Shown here one piece after another: positions 25,467 to 34,992 of a DNA stretch of 64,000 nt; position 1 is the stretch's first letter, and each line of letters opens with the position of its first letter. The notes beneath the pieces are model-generated. The model did no database searches and was not told the DNA's origin. It saw only the letters and a program-made list of their open reading frames with translations. The stretch lies in the NCBI RefSeq assembly GCF_000236035.1, contig NZ_JH393259.1, positions 62,001 through 126,000 of the forward strand, written 5' to 3'. Source of the DNA: Vreelandella boliviensis LC1. GTDB taxonomy: Bacteria > Pseudomonadota > Gammaproteobacteria > Pseudomonadales > Halomonadaceae. The translations under genes were made by a program, and so were the position numbers.

Positions 25467-26193
25467 GGTTAAGTGCCTTGGCGATCGTCGTGAGATCCGA
25501 CTGCCAGCTGTTGTGAAGCGCGAAGTGCGGGGTTTTAATCTCAAGGCCCGCAATCAGTTCGGAGTCAGAAACAAAGGTCAGCGCTGGCAAACTGCCAAGT
25601 GCTTGACCGAGCGCTTGTGTCAGCGTTGCCTTGTCCTGTTCGTTAATGTCTAGTGTGCTGACCATTTCTATGCCTTGGTCTGCCGCCCGTAATGACTGTC
25701 GATCATCTGCGGAAAGCGCTCCTATCGCTTCAACCAGCAAGCCCACAAACGCACTTTGAACAACAGCGGTGTCCAGGCGGCTGAGTAATTTCTGCGCAAT
25801 GTTAACGGCGAGCTGAGTAGCCTGTGCCGTGAGTTCGGCGCGCAGCGCGTCGGCCTCCCGAACGCTTTCAAGCTGGGCGGTATCAATGAGTGTCTGCGCT
25901 TGTTTTTGAGCATTCGTCAGCGTTAGGTTGGCGGCAATTTCCGCCGTTTTCGCGGCCTCGGTCAGCATAGTCTCGCGCTCTGCTGCGATGCCTTCACGGG
26001 CAGTCGTCACTTCCGCAAGGAGGGTGTCGGCGTTGGTCTTAGCTGTTTGAGCGTCGCTTAGCAGAGTGCCCACCGCGTCCTGACGTTTGCTAATCGCGGC
26101 GGCGACCGGCCGCCAAAAAAACCGTGACAGCAGCCAGATCAGAATGATGACGTTAACGGCCTGTAACCCCAGGCTCCAGAAATCAATGCTCAT
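25456..26193 (-). CDS. atpF: N-ATPase stator subunit b with delta-like C-terminus
   Basis: A 245-aa stator subunit. The N-terminal membrane span ([21 protein letters not shown]) leads into a long charged coiled coil (residues about 30-150). The C-terminal 90 residues resemble the delta/OSCP end ([20 protein letters not shown]). The operon has no separate atpH, so this gene probably supplies both peripheral-stalk functions. The start ATG at 26193 lies 4 bp after atpE. An upstream frame extension to 26268 is overlap with atpE and is not used. Confidence 0.9.
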   Translation of the reverse strand: MSIDFWSLGLQAVNVIILIWLLSRFFWRPVAAAISKRQDAVGTLLSDAQTAKTNADTLLAEVTTAREGIAAERETMLTEAAKTAEIAANLTLTNAQKQAQTLIDTAQLESVREADALRAELTAQATQLAVNIAQKLLSRLDTAVVQSAFVGLLVEAIGALSADDRQSLRAADQGIEMVSTLDINEQDKATLTQALGQALGSLPALTFVSDSELIAGLEIKTPHFALHNSWQSDLTTIAKALNHAE

Positions 26194-26197
26194 GCTA

Positions 26198-26443
26198 TTA
26201 CCCAAGTAACGGGTTGGCGAACAGCAGTAGCAGCGAGATGACCAGACAGTAAATGGCTGTCGTTTCAATCATCGCCAAACCGACGAACAGTGTCCGTGAG
26301 ATGGTATTAGCGGCTTCAGGCTGGCGCGCGATAGCATCCATAGCGGCTGCGACGGCGCGCCCTTCTGCAAGTGCAGGTCCGATGGCGCCAAACGCCACGG
26401 CGAAAGCAGCACCGAAAATACTGATCATGCTGAGATAGTCCAT
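26198..26443 (-). CDS. atpE: N-ATPase c subunit (rotor ring)
   Basis: An 81-aa two-helix proteolipid with the polar loop ARQPEA (about residues 39-44). The ion-binding carboxylate is Glu60 in MIETTAIY. A second carboxylate, Glu27, sits in helix 1 (GPALAEGRAV). The position matching Gln32 of the Na+ ring of Ilyobacter is Pro23. An extra Glu in helix 1 is typical of N-ATPases. I use the ATG at 26443, overlapping the atpB stop by one base (TGATG); TTG at 26446 is an alternative. Ion specificity is not settled by these residues. Confidence 0.92.
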   Translation of the reverse strand: MDYLSMISIFGAAFAVAFGAIGPALAEGRAVAAAMDAIARQPEAANTISRTLFVGLAMIETTAIYCLVISLLLLFANPLLG

Positions 26444-27156
26444 CAAGATTCCCTCTCTAAAAGTGGCGATACGGGTGTTGAGTCTTTCACTGTGGGTTGG
26501 CTTTCTTCGACTGTCGCTGTGATGAACACCATCGCCAGCACGGCAAAGATGTAGGCTTGTACCAGTCCGGTCAGCAGATCGAGCGCCATTAATGGAATAG
26601 GCACCAGTAGGCCGGCTAATGAGGCAACGATGCCGATCACAAAAACACCGCTCATCACGTTGCCAAACAAACGCACAAACATTGAAAAGATCCGGGTGAC
26701 GCTTTCCAGAATATTCAGCGGAATCATAATGAGGTTGGGTGCGGCGAAAGATTTAAAATAACCCCGCACGCCACCTTTGCTGATGCCGAACCAGATGATC
26801 GATAAAAAAACCAGTAGCGCCAACGCCGCATCGGTTTCGAGCTGGGCGGTTGGTGGGGTTAGCCCCGGTATAAGTGACGACCAGTTGGCGACTAGGATGA
26901 ACAGGAAAAGGGTACCGATGAATCCTCGGTAGGACGCTGGCGCGGCGCCCGTGGTCTCGCGTATTTGGGTATCTAAAGTGACGACGATAAGCTCAAGCAT
27001 GGCTTGGCGTTTACCGGGTCGCGTAGCGAGGTGCCGGGTGAGCAACAACGACCCAAGGATGAGGACCACCATAATTGCCCACGTTGTGATGACGGCTTCG
27101 GTGATGGGAACTGGCCCGAGTTGAAACAGAACATTGGCTTGAAGAGGGGATTTCAT
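26443..27156 (-). CDS. atpB: N-ATPase a subunit
   Basis: A 237-aa membrane stator subunit with five or six spans. The essential stator Arg lies in MFVRLFGNVMSG (about residue 158), facing the c-ring Glu. The C-terminal helix AYIFAVLAMVFITATVEE is typical. It overlaps atpR by 4 bp at its start and atpE by one base at its end. It is about 30 residues shorter than E. coli AtpB, as in N-ATPases. Confidence 0.93.
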   Translation of the reverse strand: MKSPLQANVLFQLGPVPITEAVITTWAIMVVLILGSLLLTRHLATRPGKRQAMLELIVVTLDTQIRETTGAAPASYRGFIGTLFLFILVANWSSLIPGLTPPTAQLETDAALALLVFLSIIWFGISKGGVRGYFKSFAAPNLIMIPLNILESVTRIFSMFVRLFGNVMSGVFVIGIVASLAGLLVPIPLMALDLLTGLVQAYIFAVLAMVFITATVEESQPTVKDSTPVSPLLERES

Positions 27157-27479
27157 GGGCTGGCGTGCCTTATTTTGCGAAACATGAGCGCCTTGGCTGA
27201 CACAATGCCTGCCAGCATGGCTAACAGCGTTAAGCCGCCCATCAGCACGGCAAAGTAAAGGCCTAGGGCAAGTAGCGTTAAGCGCCCCAGCGTTAGCGCC
27301 ATGCCCATGAAAGGAGGCCCCTGGCTAACGCTCACAAAAAGGTCAATCGTCTTCTGCAGAGCGCGAAAGTAGACATAGCCAAGCGCCAGTCCGCCCAGAA
27401 AACACAACGGGATAGTGAGTGGTAAAAAGAGTGGCAACGAGTGTGGCAAAGGGGTCGGCAAAGAAAGCGCGTTGATCAT
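27153..27479 (-). CDS. atpR: N-ATPase accessory membrane protein AtpR
   Basis: A 108-aa protein with about three membrane spans (LPLFLPLTIPLCFLGGLALGYV; LTLGRLTLLALGLYFAVLMG; LTLLAMLAGIVSAKA). Its place between atpQ and atpB matches AtpR, found only in N-ATPase operons; its role (possibly c-ring assembly) is not established. The ATG at 27479 overlaps atpQ's stop (ATGA). Confidence 0.85.
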   Translation of the reverse strand: MINALSLPTPLPHSLPLFLPLTIPLCFLGGLALGYVYFRALQKTIDLFVSVSQGPPFMGMALTLGRLTLLALGLYFAVLMGGLTLLAMLAGIVSAKALMFRKIRHASP

Positions 27480-27780
27480 CGTGCATTCATCCATTTCCAG
27501 GCTGTCCAGGCGCCAAGGCATATGCCCAGCAGCATCAGCGGTGTGGTCCAGAAGATGCCGGTGGTCAGTTGGGTATCCAGCCAACGGCCAAAAAATAGGC
27601 CAGCCAGGGTAGGCACGATAAATATCCAGCCGAGCACCCCGATTTGAGCAAGACGACGGCCAACGGACATGTCGCCTTCGCGCAGCCAACGTTCATGACG
27701 TTGGTGCCGGCGCCGGGCTTCACTGACCAAGGGATCATCGTTTGGCGAAACATCGTTAGGGTTTCTAGAATGATTGGCGC

Positions 27781-27784
<4 letters not shown>
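27476..27784 (-). CDS. atpQ: N-ATPase accessory membrane protein AtpQ (AtpI/AtpZ-like)
   Basis: A 102-aa protein with a hydrophilic, charged N-terminal third and two membrane helices (IGVLGWIFIVPTLAGLFFG; FWTTPLMLLGICLGAWTAW). The Gly-rich AGLFFGRWLD turn resembles AtpZ/AtpI assembly factors, some of which carry Mg2+ or aid c-ring assembly. It overlaps atpC and atpR by 4 bp each. Confidence 0.85.
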
Positions 27785-29687
<1,903 letters not shown>

Positions 29688-29794
29688 TTAGAGACAGTTT
29701 TATAGCTCTGTTGAATGCTAAGGCTGTTTGGAAAACACCGCCCTGATCTGTGTTAGCGTTATGCATAACCAACCAATGCGATTTATAAAAGAAC

Positions 29795-30228
29795 GCGACG
29801 TCACCCCCTGATTGAGTAGCGCTACACTTTAGAGTCCGATCCTATGGGTAAGGAGATTGGACATGAAGAAGCGTTTCAGTGAAGAACAGATCATCGGTTT
29901 CCTGCGTGAAGCCGAAGCGGGGCTCCCCATCAAGGAACTCTGCCGTCGGCATGGTTTTTCGGAAGCCAGCTATTACCTTTGGCGTAGCAAGTTCGGCGGC
30001 ATGAGCGTACCGGATGCCAAGCGACTTAAAGAACTCGAGACTGAAAATACACGATTAAAGAAGCTGCTCGCCGGATCGTTACTGGAGATGGAGGTCACTC
30101 GCGAGGCGCTGAGAAAAAAAGTGGTGAGCGCCCCTGCACGCCGATTATGCCAAGCAACTGGCTGTCAAAAACGATAAAGTAACTTCTGACTCTAAACCCG
30201 GTTGCTACTGAAAAAGGGGTGACGTCGC
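29795..30228 (+). mobile_element. Internally deleted IS3-family insertion sequence with both ends
   Basis: Imperfect terminal inverted repeats of about 41-42 bp flank 434 bp. Both ends begin GCGACGTCACCCC (29795-29807 and complement of 30216-30228), share AGTAGC, and finish TTTAGAGTC. Inside are a complete orfA-type gene and, after the A-rich frameshift site, a short tail that in another frame reads ADYAKQLAVKNDK and ends at a TGA (30209). This looks like the last codons of orfB. The catalytic DDE part of orfB is missing, so the element cannot transpose alone. I see no clear target duplication. Confidence 0.75.
29863..30177 (+). CDS. IS3-family transposase OrfA (helix-turn-helix subunit)
   Basis: A 104-aa protein beginning MKKRFSEEQIIGFLREAEAG with a helix-turn-helix (LPIKELCRRHGFSEASYYLW) and a leucine-zipper-like stretch (LKELETENTRLKKLLAGSLL). 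These are the DNA-binding and dimerisation parts of IS3-family OrfA. AAGGAG at 29850-29855 precedes the ATG. The A7 run at 30114-30120 is the normal place for programmed -1 frameshifting into orfB, but orfB is deleted. The C-terminal 15 residues after that run are junction sequence. Confidence 0.88.
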   Translation: MKKRFSEEQIIGFLREAEAGLPIKELCRRHGFSEASYYLWRSKFGGMSVPDAKRLKELETENTRLKKLLAGSLLEMEVTREALRKKVVSAPARRLCQATGCQKR

Positions 30229-30282
30229 AGGGGCGATATCTTGAAGACATTTACTAGATGCACCATGAGTTAAGGGTAGGTA

Positions 30283-30627
30283 TTAAGCCAGAAGAAACAA
30301 AACAACCACAGTCCCAACGCCTGCCATACCTATCGCGTCCAGCGTATCTAAAACCTCATTCGCTAAAGGATGAAGAAGGCTACCCATAGTTGTGCTTGCA
30401 CTGCTTAACCTCAATAGCTGAGAGGTACTGCTGACCCCGATGCTAAAAATAGCGATAATGATTTCAATGGACTCTACCCCAAATAGCACCAGGAGAACGG
30501 TTAACAAGATAGTTAAAAATACGTATAGCCGAAAATAAAACCATTGCCCGTCAATGAGAACAGTATCATCACTAGCTATCCAATCATCAGGCGCTGCCTT
30601 TTTGATTGATAAGAGCGATATGAACAT
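30283..30627 (-). CDS. Hypothetical small membrane protein
   Basis: A 114-aa protein with an amphipathic, charged N-terminal 30 residues and three hydrophobic segments (FYFRLYVFLTILLTVLLVLF; IEIIIAIFSIGVSS; AGVGTVVVLFLLA). I do not recognise a family. It lies 70 bp downstream of eptA on the same strand, so it may be the last gene of the lipid A operon or an orphan next to the IS remnant. The ribosome site is weak (GGGTG). Confidence 0.5.
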   Translation of the reverse strand: MFISLLSIKKAAPDDWIASDDTVLIDGQWFYFRLYVFLTILLTVLLVLFGVESIEIIIAIFSIGVSSTSQLLRLSSASTTMGSLLHPLANEVLDTLDAIGMAGVGTVVVLFLLA

Positions 30628-30697
30628 TTCGATGCACCCGAATCGTTATGAGGTTTAACCTATCTTGCCACCGAATACTTAACAATCACTTACGCGT

Positions 30698-32368
30698 TTA
30701 ACTGCTGGAGGGTTGTCGGCACGCTTGGCTAATATCTTCTGCCTGCTGGTAAACATCCGTTGCTACGCCAAGCAAGCCCAACACGCTGTGAAATAAGTTA
30801 TCGTGCGAGGCGGCTTGATCAGAGATTTGGCGTAAGCAGGCCGTATCGAGCCCTTGCTGCTGTGAAAATGCGTTGGATAGCCACCACACCATAGGCACAT
30901 GCGTCTGTTCGTCGGGGGCAATAGCATAGGGAATGCCGTGCAGATAAAGCCCTTTTTCGCCCAGCGATTCACCATGATCCGAGAGATAGATCATCGCGGT
31001 TACGTATTCATCCTGGCGCTTTAGCGTCTCAATCACCTGATTCAATACGGTGTCGGTATATAGAATGGCATTGTCGTAGCTGTTGGTGATGGCCTCTCTT
31101 GAACACTTGGCTAAATCAGCGGTGGTGCAGGCGGGCACAAACCGTTCGTAGGCGGCAGGGTAACGTTGGTAATAGCTGGGCCCGTGGTTGCCTAGCTGAT
31201 GCAGCACGACCACCTGATCAGTTGAGGTACTGCTAATTTGCGTGGTTAAGGCTTGAGCCAGTGCTTCGTCCATGCATCGTCCATCTGGGCACAAAGGCGC
31301 ATAGTCTTTTGGCGAGAGCACTTTTGTAGTCACTCCCTCGCAGACGCCTTTACACCCTGACTGGTTATCAAGCCAGGTGACCTCTAACCCTGCGTGGGCT
31401 AATACGTTCAGCAAGGACTCATGTTGCTGAGCATAGGATTTAGCGTAATCGGCACGCCCTGGTAATGAAAACATGCAGGGTAATGAGACCGCCGTGCTTG
31501 TACCGCATGAAGAGACGTCCGAAAAATTGATAACGTCAGGCTGCTGGGCAAGTTTGGGCGTGGTTTGGCGCTCATAACCATTTAATCCCCAATTCGCCGC
31601 CCGCACCGTTTCGCCCACCACGATGACGAGCAGTGTGGGTTTGTCACCCTCTTGTGAACTGGTGTAGGCATCCTCTCCTACTGGGGATCGCGCCGTATTC
31701 TCGTTAGCGTGTTGGCTGGAAAGCGCCTGCGCCATCGAAACAATATAATTACCGGGGGTCACCAAGTAGCGAAGCTGTTTATTGTTGCGCATCAGTGACG
31801 ACACTTCTTGATAAGATAAGAAGATCGCTAACAGCAATATAGCTGTACCGGCGAGGCAATAAGCCGAGCGACGCAGTATTGCCTTCTTCCATGTTGAAGG
31901 CGTGATTTTAACTCGCCAAATCATGAGGGTAGGCAAGCCGAAAAAGATGGCCAAATGAATCAGTAAACTAGCGGTGAGAAGTTCCTGTGCTTCGTTAGTG
32001 TCCGTTTGAAGCACATTTTCTAACATGGAAGTGTCAAAATAAGTGCCGTAATAACTGGTAAAGTAGCTGACAAAGGCGGCAATCAGAAACAGTAAGGTTA
32101 ATAAGGGCTTTACCAGCGGTCGAAAAGCAAGGCTAACGAAGACCAAAAAGTTAAGACTGATCATTACCAACAACATATTGGCAAAGGTCAGCCACGTCTT
32201 GACGGCAAAAAGGTCATAGCCAGCAAGGGCTTGCTGCCAAAAAGGTAGATTGTAAAAAACACTGAATATGACCACGACCCATAAGACAAGCTGCTCCGTG
32301 CTTAATGTGGGGCGATAGTGCCAAGCGGTGTCAACAATTTTTGAAGGCAAGGACAGCAAAGGAGTCAT
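30698..32368 (-). CDS. eptA: Lipid A phosphoethanolamine transferase
   Basis: A 556-aa EptA/MCR-type enzyme. Five N-terminal membrane helices (to about residue 185) anchor a periplasmic sulfatase-fold domain. The catalytic Thr254 lies in VVGETVRAANWGLNGYER; further family motifs are SSCGTSTAVSLPCMFS and the zinc-binding YLSDHGESLGEKGLYLHG. It transfers phosphoethanolamine from phosphatidylethanolamine to lipid A phosphates, lowering negative charge. I start at 32368 (GAGAG 8 nt upstream); a start at 32431 would overlap the PAP2 gene by 41 bp. It lies downstream of dgkA and a PAP2 gene in a PmrA-box-linked operon. Confidence 0.93.
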   Translation of the reverse strand: MTPLLSLPSKIVDTAWHYRPTLSTEQLVLWVVVIFSVFYNLPFWQQALAGYDLFAVKTWLTFANMLLVMISLNFLVFVSLAFRPLVKPLLTLLFLIAAFVSYFTSYYGTYFDTSMLENVLQTDTNEAQELLTASLLIHLAIFFGLPTLMIWRVKITPSTWKKAILRRSAYCLAGTAILLLAIFLSYQEVSSLMRNNKQLRYLVTPGNYIVSMAQALSSQHANENTARSPVGEDAYTSSQEGDKPTLLVIVVGETVRAANWGLNGYERQTTPKLAQQPDVINFSDVSSCGTSTAVSLPCMFSLPGRADYAKSYAQQHESLLNVLAHAGLEVTWLDNQSGCKGVCEGVTTKVLSPKDYAPLCPDGRCMDEALAQALTTQISSTSTDQVVVLHQLGNHGPSYYQRYPAAYERFVPACTTADLAKCSREAITNSYDNAILYTDTVLNQVIETLKRQDEYVTAMIYLSDHGESLGEKGLYLHGIPYAIAPDEQTHVPMVWWLSNAFSQQQGLDTACLRQISDQAASHDNLFHSVLGLLGVATDVYQQAEDISQACRQPSSS

Positions 32369-32390
32369 CGAAAGGCTCTCTGTGAATTGA

Positions 32391-33083
32391 TTAATGAACG
32401 CGGGGGTGTAATAAGTATCTTGAAAGGACAAAGCTAACGGTCCAGCAAATCATCACGGTCCAGAGGTCGTGAGTCAGAAAGTGCGCCCCGCGCAACTGTT
32501 GAGTGAACCCAAACGTAACGCCAAGCCCTAAACCCAGCACAAGCCCTGCCGATCGCCAATGGGGCCGTGTTGCGGCAAAAAAGAAGTAAAGGGCTATCCA
32601 CGTATATCCTGCGCTGGCATGCCCGGCTGGAAAGCAAGCGGACGCTGGCATTGAGGAAGGGCGTATGTCGAGCAGGCCAATAAAGCCTCGATCTCCTCCA
32701 TAGCGAATTAAATCCCAAGGGCATTCCATGCTCACCAGGTGTTTAATAGTTGCTACAAGTAACGCCGAAAGTAGTGTTGCGGAAAAAAGATATAAAAGCG
32801 GTGTGCGATAATCTTTAAGACGAGTCACTATGATGCTAATTATCAATAGGAAGAGAGTGCCTAACCCCATAGCCAGGCTTAGCCATTTACCGCCTTTGTG
32901 AATAATATCCTGAGTAATAAAGGTCTCTTCCCATGCCCAGGTATTACCCTGAAGGCGATATAAAAAGTCGGCTAACGTAAAATCAATATTTAAAATACTG
33001 AAAACTGACATGGCGATCAGAAATAAAAGCCAAGCGGATACCAAGGGTTTGAGAACATTTAGCCGAGCAGTACGCATAACCAC
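32391..33083 (-). CDS. PAP2-family membrane phosphatase
   Basis: A 230-aa integral membrane phosphatase with about six spans. The three PAP2 signature motifs are visible: KHLVSMECPWDLIRYGG (variant of KxxxxxxRP), CFPAGHAS (PSGH variant) and LRGAHFLTHDLWT (SRxxxxxHxxxD variant). Likely substrates are lipid phosphates such as undecaprenyl pyrophosphate, phosphatidate or lipid A 1-phosphate. The operon with eptA, where a PAP2 enzyme can alter lipid A phosphates or return lipid intermediates, favours an envelope-lipid role. It overlaps dgkA by 25 bp. Confidence 0.85.
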   Translation of the reverse strand: MVMRTARLNVLKPLVSAWLLFLIAMSVFSILNIDFTLADFLYRLQGNTWAWEETFITQDIIHKGGKWLSLAMGLGTLFLLIISIIVTRLKDYRTPLLYLFSATLLSALLVATIKHLVSMECPWDLIRYGGDRGFIGLLDIRPSSMPASACFPAGHASAGYTWIALYFFFAATRPHWRSAGLVLGLGLGVTFGFTQQLRGAHFLTHDLWTVMICWTVSFVLSRYLLHPRVH

Positions 33084-33436
33084 ACACCCATCATCATAAA
33101 AATGGTCATCATGACGGCGGCAGCTCCCATGTCTTTCGCACGCCCGCTAAGTTCGTTATGTTCTAGTCCGATACGGTCAATGGTGTTTTCGATAGCGGAG
33201 TTGATGAGTTCCACTATCACTACAAGGGTGAGTGAAGAAAACAGCAACGCTTTTTCTACGGAAGTGACATTAACAAAAAATAAAAATGGGTAGAGGATAA
33301 GACAGAGCATCACCTCTTGTCTAAAGGCTGATTCATTTATCCAGCAGGCTTTTAAACCCGATACTGCATTTATAGAAGCGCGGAAGATGCGTTTAACACC
33401 CGTACCATTAGGTTTTGACGTATTTGAGATAGACAA
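33059..33436 (-). CDS. dgkA: Diacylglycerol kinase
   Basis: A 125-aa trimeric membrane kinase phosphorylating diacylglycerol to phosphatidic acid. DgkA motifs are seen: ESAFRQEVML, the core VVIVELINSAIENTIDRI and GRAKDMGAAAVMM. It has three membrane helices. Being in the same operon as eptA makes sense because EptA releases diacylglycerol from phosphatidylethanolamine, and DgkA recycles it. It follows the GT9 gene by about 75 bp. Confidence 0.93.
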   Translation of the reverse strand: MSISNTSKPNGTGVKRIFRASINAVSGLKACWINESAFRQEVMLCLILYPFLFFVNVTSVEKALLFSSLTLVVIVELINSAIENTIDRIGLEHNELSGRAKDMGAAAVMMTIFMMMGVWLCVLLG

Positions 33437-33510
33437 GTCGGTACACTCGATAACGTAATAGTAGGGTCACTATAAAGTGCAAAACTTAACGAAAAATTAT
33501 GCGCTTTAAT

Positions 33511-34701
33511 TCAGTAACTAGAATATAAATGGTCAGCATTCGGTGGTGTCACCCACTGTGTTGGTTGGTTTGTTACCGAAGCCGGTTGAACGGGAGTTGT
33601 TGGGTTTTGTCCGTCAAGATTAGCGCGTATGGCTTCTATTACCGTGCTGACCTCCGGGCGCCACAGAATGGTGTCATTGGCCTCTCGTGGTACGAAGGCG
33701 AGTGATTTTTTCTGGCGTACCAGGGAAATGGTGGCGACATCGAGTGCTGCCGCTAAGTGCATAGGCCCTGAATCGGGTGTCACGAGTAACCGCGCCCGCT
33801 CGAGAACAGCGGCAAAGTGACGGATGGGAAGCGGTGGGCATAAGCTGCCATATAGTGATGACATCAAACGCTGCTCAATCGGTGCTAGAAGCCTAAACTC
33901 CTCCGGTCCAAGAAATACGACATAGCGTATTTTGCGGGCTTCCATGGCATCAATGAGCATTAGCCAAAATGCCAACGGCCAACGTTTGTCTTGATGCCCA
34001 CCTACAAAGATCGCAATAAAGCCAGGATCTGATGAGAGATCGCTATGAAGGCTGACTAGCTGCTGGATCTTCGTCATTGCCTGATAGCGTTCCTGCTCCG
34101 TTAGCTGGAGCAATGGCCGATTACGGCAGGCCACTCCGAGCGGACGTGTCAAATTAACAATGGCATCGTAGGCATGTGATGACTTACCTTCCGCCTCAAT
34201 GCTGTACCAGCGCTGGTGACCTTTACGTGAACCCATGCTATACCGCGCCCCTATTAACCGGGTCACTATATAGCCGCTCGTTGATCCTCCGCTCACTTGT
34301 ACCGCTAGGTCATAACGTTGAGCCCGTAGGCGTCGACATAATGTCACACACTGCCAAGGACGAAGGATCGCGGCTCTCGACAATAGATAGAAATGATCAA
34401 CAGGCCGTTGCTGCAACAGTGGCCATGTTTTATCGGTCGCTAAATAGTCTATGCGCGCGGAAGGAAAACGTTCACGAAAAGCATCGATGACAGGGGTACT
34501 TATTAGCGCGTTGCCCAGACGAAAATTAGGACGAATAATTAGAATTTTTTCTATGCCCACAAGGCTGTCAGTGGTTTCTGGTGCAGGCGCTTTTAGGATA
34601 TATCGTATGCCTCCCAGTAAATACCGCTTCATTCTTTTTTCTAAAAAACGGGCCATTATTTTTAAATATGTGTTTGTTCTAATAAGCGTTAGTAAGTGCA
34701 T
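33511..34701 (-). CDS. Glycosyltransferase family 9 (heptosyltransferase-like)
   Basis: A 396-aa GT9 protein of the ADP-heptose:LPS heptosyltransferase type. The N-terminal domain has ILIIRPNFRLGNALISTPVI and RIDYLATD. The C-terminal domain has FVGGHQDKRWPLAFW and the nucleotide-binding ARLLVTPDSGPMHLAAALDV. A hydrophobic or basic N-terminal extension of about 50 residues precedes the fold. I use 34701 (GGAG 9 nt upstream); internal Met codons lack a site. It should add a sugar to the LPS core, but donor and acceptor are unknown. It is the first gene of the minus-strand operon with dgkA, PAP2 and eptA. Confidence 0.82.
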   Translation of the reverse strand: MHLLTLIRTNTYLKIMARFLEKRMKRYLLGGIRYILKAPAPETTDSLVGIEKILIIRPNFRLGNALISTPVIDAFRERFPSARIDYLATDKTWPLLQQRPVDHFYLLSRAAILRPWQCVTLCRRLRAQRYDLAVQVSGGSTSGYIVTRLIGARYSMGSRKGHQRWYSIEAEGKSSHAYDAIVNLTRPLGVACRNRPLLQLTEQERYQAMTKIQQLVSLHSDLSSDPGFIAIFVGGHQDKRWPLAFWLMLIDAMEARKIRYVVFLGPEEFRLLAPIEQRLMSSLYGSLCPPLPIRHFAAVLERARLLVTPDSGPMHLAAALDVATISLVRQKKSLAFVPREANDTILWRPEVSTVIEAIRANLDGQNPTTPVQPASVTNQPTQWVTPPNADHLYSSY

Positions 34702-34831
34702 GCTCTGGCGCTCCGTTCAGTTAATAGACAATAATCTGCCCATCGCAGCGACAGGGCAGTTTCAAATGATCGCCTTGAAAGCGCTGCTTTGGCTTTTTCC
34801 ATGGCGAAAGAGGCAGCTTGAGCCTAAATAA

Positions 34832-34848
34832 CTTAAAGAAGAGTTAAA
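34832..34848 (-). promoter_or_regulatory. PmrA-box-like site facing the GT9-dgkA-PAP2-eptA operon
   Basis: On the minus strand the bases read TTTAAC-N5-TTTAAG, one mismatch from the PmrA consensus YTTAAK-N5-YTTAAK with the correct 11-bp period. It lies about 130 bp upstream of the GT9 start. Confidence 0.55.
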
Positions 34849-34933
34849 CTGCGTAAGAGGTTTGCAAAAATAGGGTGGCTGGCTTACTGGTTGAATTCAG
34901 ATGCGTATGCTTTGTGGGGTATAAGTTGCCGTA

Positions 34934-34950
34934 TTTAAGAAAAGCTTAAG
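34934..34950 (+). promoter_or_regulatory. PmrA box upstream of pmrA
   Basis: TTTAAG-AAAAG-CTTAAG is an exact match to the PmrA direct-repeat consensus YTTAAK-N5-YTTAAK. It lies 43 bp upstream of the response-regulator start, consistent with autoregulation. Confidence 0.75.
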
Positions 34951-34992
34951 TTTTGGTAGCGAAGATAGCGGTTTGTTGATGGAGGGAGCAGC

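Noticed and set aside
29799-30226. GACGTC at both IS ends as a target-site duplication
   Set aside because: GACGTC is itself palindromic and lies inside the matching inverted repeat, so it cannot be distinguished from TIR sequence.
34700-34831. A 43-codon plus-strand frame upstream of pmrA with a hydrophobic, basic C-terminus
   Set aside because: It overlaps the GT9 start, has no ribosome site and runs up to the PmrA boxes; more likely promoter DNA.
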